From NCBI GenBank assembly GCA_037952775.1, contig JBANAY010000004.1, forward strand, positions 13,392,001 through 13,456,000: a stretch of DNA of 64,000 nt, written 5' to 3'. Origin of the DNA: Clonostachys chloroleuca (Eukaryota; Ascomycota; Sordariomycetes; Hypocreales; Bionectriaceae). How positions within the stretch are numbered: the stretch's first letter is position 1; each line of letters begins with the position of its first letter. The position numbers were made by a program, and so were the translations under genes. Under the pieces are notes generated by a model. The model worked only from the letters and a program-made list of their open reading frames with translations, had not been told where the DNA came from and ran no database searches. Positions 61,001 through 64,000 of the stretch are shown one piece after another.

Positions 61001-61143
61001 CTTCAGAACAGCTTATTGCCTTTGACCTGCCTGGCCAGCCAGCGCTCGAGATGTCAGGTGACGATAAGGACAAGTATATTCGAGACTTCTCCCAGAGATT
61101 TCCCAGCGTCAGTGCCATGGAAGGTGCTGGGCCTAGACAGTGA
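58014..61143 (+). CDS. ARK1: ARK/AAK1-type serine/threonine kinase, up to three apparent one-base frame breaks
   Basis: Exons 58014-58924, 58982-59079 and 59138-61143; both introns (GTACAA to GTAG, GTTCGT to AAAG) keep the frame. The kinase domain covers VVIQKYLSEGGFAHVYLVK, LLMEYCSGGGLIDFM, HRDLKIENVL, FKLCDFGSA and EKSDIWALGVFLYKLCYY, the ARK/PRK set that regulates actin patches and endocytosis by phosphorylating adaptor proteins. A long Pro/Ser-rich tail ends in a conserved stretch (DDKDKYIRDFSQRFPSV). Three places lose one base in a G/C run: C6 at 58081-58086 (joining GGYAPP to QMASAAAG; tentative, since translation could start at 58091), G5 at 58387-58391 in front of GYEVFLLMEYC, and C5 at 60815-60819 in the tail. 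Restoring one base at each gives about 1005 residues with no other defect, so sequencing error is more likely than decay. Confidence 0.85.
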
Positions 61144-61667
61144 GAGGGGTAGAGGAACAACCTAGATGAGGGACATGGTAACATCCTATAGACGAAAATC
61201 GAGCAAGCTTTGCCCATGAATTGGAATATGTACTTAGACATAGTCAGTGGTATATCAGCCGTGCATTTTCAGGCCTATGGCCGCCTAGCTTACGTTCAAA
61301 TGCCTTGTGCCCGATCTGGTCTGTTTTGCTCTTCAGATGCCATAGATGGACAGTGTTGGCAAGCAGGTATATACATCTGAGAAAAGGATATGCTACCACA
61401 CATTGGTTATAGAAATTATACATCTTTTTATTACAAAAGCAGTAACTTTGTATTTCATGTCCCAATACCTTGATCGCAAAAGACCTTCGAACCCAGGTCC
61501 CAGTCAGCCCTGAGCCATGCATGGCGGCGGGGCCTGTGCATATAACGGGTTATCTTATTAGCTCCATCGATAACATTTTTTTTTGCCAGCAGCCTTCATA
61601 CCATCTGAAGCATCCGACCTACCTGGGAAAAGAAAAACATACACAGCCACCCAACACAGCAATTGAG
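61144..61667. other. Intergenic region, no gene seen
   Basis: The 3' flank of the kinase gene and the promoter of MAK11. No element was identified. Confidence 0.5.
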
Positions 61668-63182
61668 ATGGCAAAACGCAAGAGACAGAACCCCCCCAAG
61701 GTTGAGGCCCCCTCGGAGGCCCCAGCGACGAATAAGAAGCAGAAACCTGAGACTACAGCACCTACGAAGACTGCCGAACCAACGCCGACCTCTTCAACAC
61801 CCTCAGCAACGGAAACCCTCCAAATAGTGGTGGGATCATACGACCGAGTCCTGCACGGCCTGACGGCGACCGTCGGGACAAAGAATACGGAAAAGAAGAA
61901 GAAACAGAAGAAACAAGAGTTCGTCGTCGACTTCGCCGATACCTTCTTACTCACGGCGCACACCTCGCCGATCCGCTGCGTGGCCGTGTCGCCCGCCTCG
62001 GCCCCCGCGCCGGGACAGATGCAGAAGGTGTTCCTGGCGTCGGGGAGCGCGGACGAGAAGATCAACCTCTACGAGCTGTCGGCGCACCCGCCCAAGAAGG
62101 AGGGCGAGGACCTGCTCGCCACGATCGCGCCGAGGCCCATCCTCGAGAACCCGCGGAACCGGGAGATGGGCGCCCTGCTGCACCACACGTCCACGGTCAC
62201 GGCACTGCGGTTCCCCACGCGGTCGAAGCTGCTTTCGGCGAGCGACGACTCGACGATCGCGGTGACGCGGACGAGGGACTGGTCGCTGCTGAGCTCGATC
62301 AAGGCGCCCAAGCCGAATGTGTTCGGGCGGCCGAGCGGTGACACTGCCGTGTTTGGGGGTGCGCCGTCTGGCGTGAATGACTTTGCTATCCACCCGAGTA
62401 TGAAGCTGATGATCAGTGTCAGTAAGGGGGAGCGCAGCATGAGGCTCTGGAACCTCATGACGGGGAAGAAGGCCGGTGTGCTCAACTTTGAGCGCAGCCT
62501 GCTGCAAGAGGTTGGAGAGGGCAGGCATTCTACCGGGGAGGGATTGAAGGTTACGTGGGGGAGTGTGGACGGCGCGGACGAGTTCGCAGTTGGGTTCAGC
62601 CGCGACATCGTCGTGTTTGGGATGGACAGCACGCCCAAGTGCAGGGTGATGCCGGACGCGAAGACCAAGATACACAAGTTCGAGTACCTGACTCTGGATG
62701 ACGAGGAGGAGGAGGCGACCACCGTGATTGCAGTCGCGACGGAGGATGGCCGGATCGCCTTCTTCTCCACTGCCGCCGCACACATTACTAAACCGACGGA
62801 CGACAAGGCCGAGCTAAGCACCGCCCGTCTGATTGGGCACGTCGGAGGCAAGGACGACAAGGTGTCCGGGCGCATCAAGGAGTTCTCCCTCGTGAGGAGC
62901 GAGACCGACGCGGATCTCCTCTACATCATTGGTGGCAGCAGCGACGGGGTGGTCAGGCTATGGACGGCGAGCCGCGCAGAGCTCAAGAGGGCGACCGAGA
63001 AGCCGGCGCTCTCGGGCCCAATTGGCAAGCTGGTGGCGTCGTATGAAACCCAGAACCGCATTACCTGCATGGCGGCCTACTTAATGATACCCTTGCCCGA
63101 AGGAGCTGAGGAGAGTGAGTACGAGGTGGACGATTCTGAGGACTCGGAGGCGGATTCAGAGGACGATGGAGAAAGTACATAA
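61668..63182 (+). CDS. MAK11: MAK11-type WD40 protein, 60S ribosome biogenesis
   Basis: A single exon encodes 504 residues. The start is the ATG before AKRKRQNPPK, a basic nuclear-type signal; the frame runs on upstream without a better start. After a low-complexity Pro/Thr stretch comes a WD40 propeller: ETLQIVVGSYDRVLHGL, AHTSPIRCVAVSP, ASGSADEKINLYEL, HHTSTVTALRFP, SASDDSTIAV, SVSKGERSMRLWNLMTGKK and GSSDGVVRLW. The C-terminus is highly acidic (SEYEVDDSEDSEADSEDDGE). In yeast Mak11 binds Rlp24 in early pre-60S particles, and its mammalian relative PAK1IP1 also acts in ribosome assembly. The poly-C run CCCCCCC at 61691-61697 is in frame here, unlike the runs in PBN1, HSP98 and the ARK kinase. 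Confidence 0.9.
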   Translation: MAKRKRQNPPKVEAPSEAPATNKKQKPETTAPTKTAEPTPTSSTPSATETLQIVVGSYDRVLHGLTATVGTKNTEKKKKQKKQEFVVDFADTFLLTAHTSPIRCVAVSPASAPAPGQMQKVFLASGSADEKINLYELSAHPPKKEGEDLLATIAPRPILENPRNREMGALLHHTSTVTALRFPTRSKLLSASDDSTIAVTRTRDWSLLSSIKAPKPNVFGRPSGDTAVFGGAPSGVNDFAIHPSMKLMISVSKGERSMRLWNLMTGKKAGVLNFERSLLQEVGEGRHSTGEGLKVTWGSVDGADEFAVGFSRDIVVFGMDSTPKCRVMPDAKTKIHKFEYLTLDDEEEEATTVIAVATEDGRIAFFSTAAAHITKPTDDKAELSTARLIGHVGGKDDKVSGRIKEFSLVRSETDADLLYIIGGSSDGVVRLWTASRAELKRATEKPALSGPIGKLVASYETQNRITCMAAYLMIPLPEGAEESEYEVDDSEDSEADSEDDGEST

Positions 63183-64000
63183 TTGACTCAAGACATGTTA
63201 GACCTACTACCACCGGCATTCAATTTGCCACTGTCAATTGATTGAATTCCAAGGGCAGAAAGTAAATTATTGATCCAAGAGTAAAAGCAAATGACTGACT
63301 TCACTTCGGACGGGCCGTGGTATGTGGATGTAGGTATGCAGGTGGAGGAATGGAGGCTGATTATTAGGCTGGGTGAGTGGGCGGTGCATGAAAGGGTCTC
63401 GACTTGGATGTTGACTTTGGTCCTAGGAGCACAATGAGAGCAGCATCGAGATGGACATCTGGACAGTTTCATTATTTACCCGCCACGGAAGCTATTATTG
63501 CTCCTTGCGGAATACTACGTACATGGATTTTGCATATTTCTCGTACCCCAGATTCGGCGCGTAGCCTCCTGGCGTGCCACCTTCTATGTGTGTCACCCAC
63601 CCTGTATGTGTGTCACCCACCTTGTGTGCTGGACAAGTGGCAGCAACCCCTCGTTCACATGAAGAGCGTGACCACTTGCTGGGTGGACCAAGAGGCTAGG
63701 CCTGTCGATCGTCCTGTTCTAGCCCTGAAATTCTGGGGTAAAGCTTTGGAACGGTTTTGGTTTTCCTAGTAAGTTTTCGGGCGCTTACGCGCGCTCCGGA
63801 AAAGAGGATATCAAAGCTTGCGCTTGCATTCTGCGCGGGAACACCTAGCTGCTTTAGAGGGACCCTACGTAGGTAGATCGGGGATCTGTTCGATAGCGGG
63901 GTTGGAAGATTTCCCGCCGTGACGTTTTGAAACCCGCCCGGGCGAATGCATGTCCCGACAGCAGGCAAGGGCATGGAGCTCGCTAGCCTGCTCGCTTTCT
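63183..64000. other. Intergenic region at the window end, no gene seen
   Basis: No coding or RNA feature was supported. It contains a 20-base tandem duplication (listed separately). Confidence 0.5.
63585..63624. repeat. Two-copy 20-bp tandem repeat
   Basis: TATGTGTGTCACCCACCCTG is followed directly by a second copy differing at one base (CTTG end), with a further partial TGTG after it. It may be a small replication-slippage product. Confidence 0.85.

Noticed and set aside
58014..61143. ARK kinase as a true pseudogene.
   Set aside because: All three breaks are one-base losses in G/C runs, catalytic residues and introns are intact, and there are no nonsense codons otherwise.

Overview
The window comes from the nuclear genome of a filamentous ascomycete (Pezizomycotina), most likely a Sordariomycete. 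The evidence is short introns (about 50-130 bases) with GTRNGT-type donors and CTRAC-like branch sites, two Zn2Cys6 regulators of the fungal-specific family, a 926-residue HSP98-type disaggregase with no intron, a TALE homeobox gene and fungal-type STE11, PBN1, mL67/MHR1, ARK and MAK11 orthologues. The class is inferred; no rRNA or species marker is present. I found no tRNA, rRNA, CRISPR array, prophage or intact transposon.

Layout: 0-14 kb holds the 3' end of VPS18, a convergent V-ATPase proteolipid gene, a GPI-tailed aspartic protease, a membrane prolyl 4-hydroxylase, a small six-cysteine secreted protein, dephospho-CoA kinase and a Zn2Cys6 regulator. From 14 to 32 kb there is a single gene, a TALE homeobox regulator at 21.6-23.0 kb, between non-coding stretches of about 7.5 and 9 kb. 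From 32 to 45 kb lie PBN1, a second Zn2Cys6 regulator, HSP98, mL67/MHR1, a sulfotransferase-like gene and prephenate dehydratase. From 47.9 to 63.2 kb lie STE11 (MAPKKK), a gamma-glutamylcyclotransferase-like gene, an MFS sugar transporter with an in-frame stop, a GH27 alpha-galactosidase, an ARK/AAK1-type kinase and MAK11.

The genes are mainly housekeeping and signalling: vacuole (VPS18, V-ATPase), CoA and phenylalanine synthesis, GPI-anchor assembly, heat-shock disaggregation, mitochondrial translation, the pheromone/filamentation MAPK cascade, endocytosis and 60S biogenesis. The one plausible functional pair is the sugar transporter next to the alpha-galactosidase, a possible galactoside-use locus.

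The most striking sequence-level pattern is that up to five reading-frame breaks in otherwise clean, conserved genes (PBN1, HSP98, and three in the ARK kinase) each fall in a G or C run of 5-6 and are each repaired by one extra base. This looks like under-called G/C homopolymers rather than biology, and anyone using the gene models should allow for it. The TAG in the MFS transporter is different: the frame is the same on both sides, so it is a true nonsense codon or a substitution error. I did not find a convincing undescribed multi-gene system. The best candidates for new biology are the small secreted protein, the divergent V-ATPase c paralogue, the homeobox gene desert, and an unexplained 220-codon open frame in the desert.
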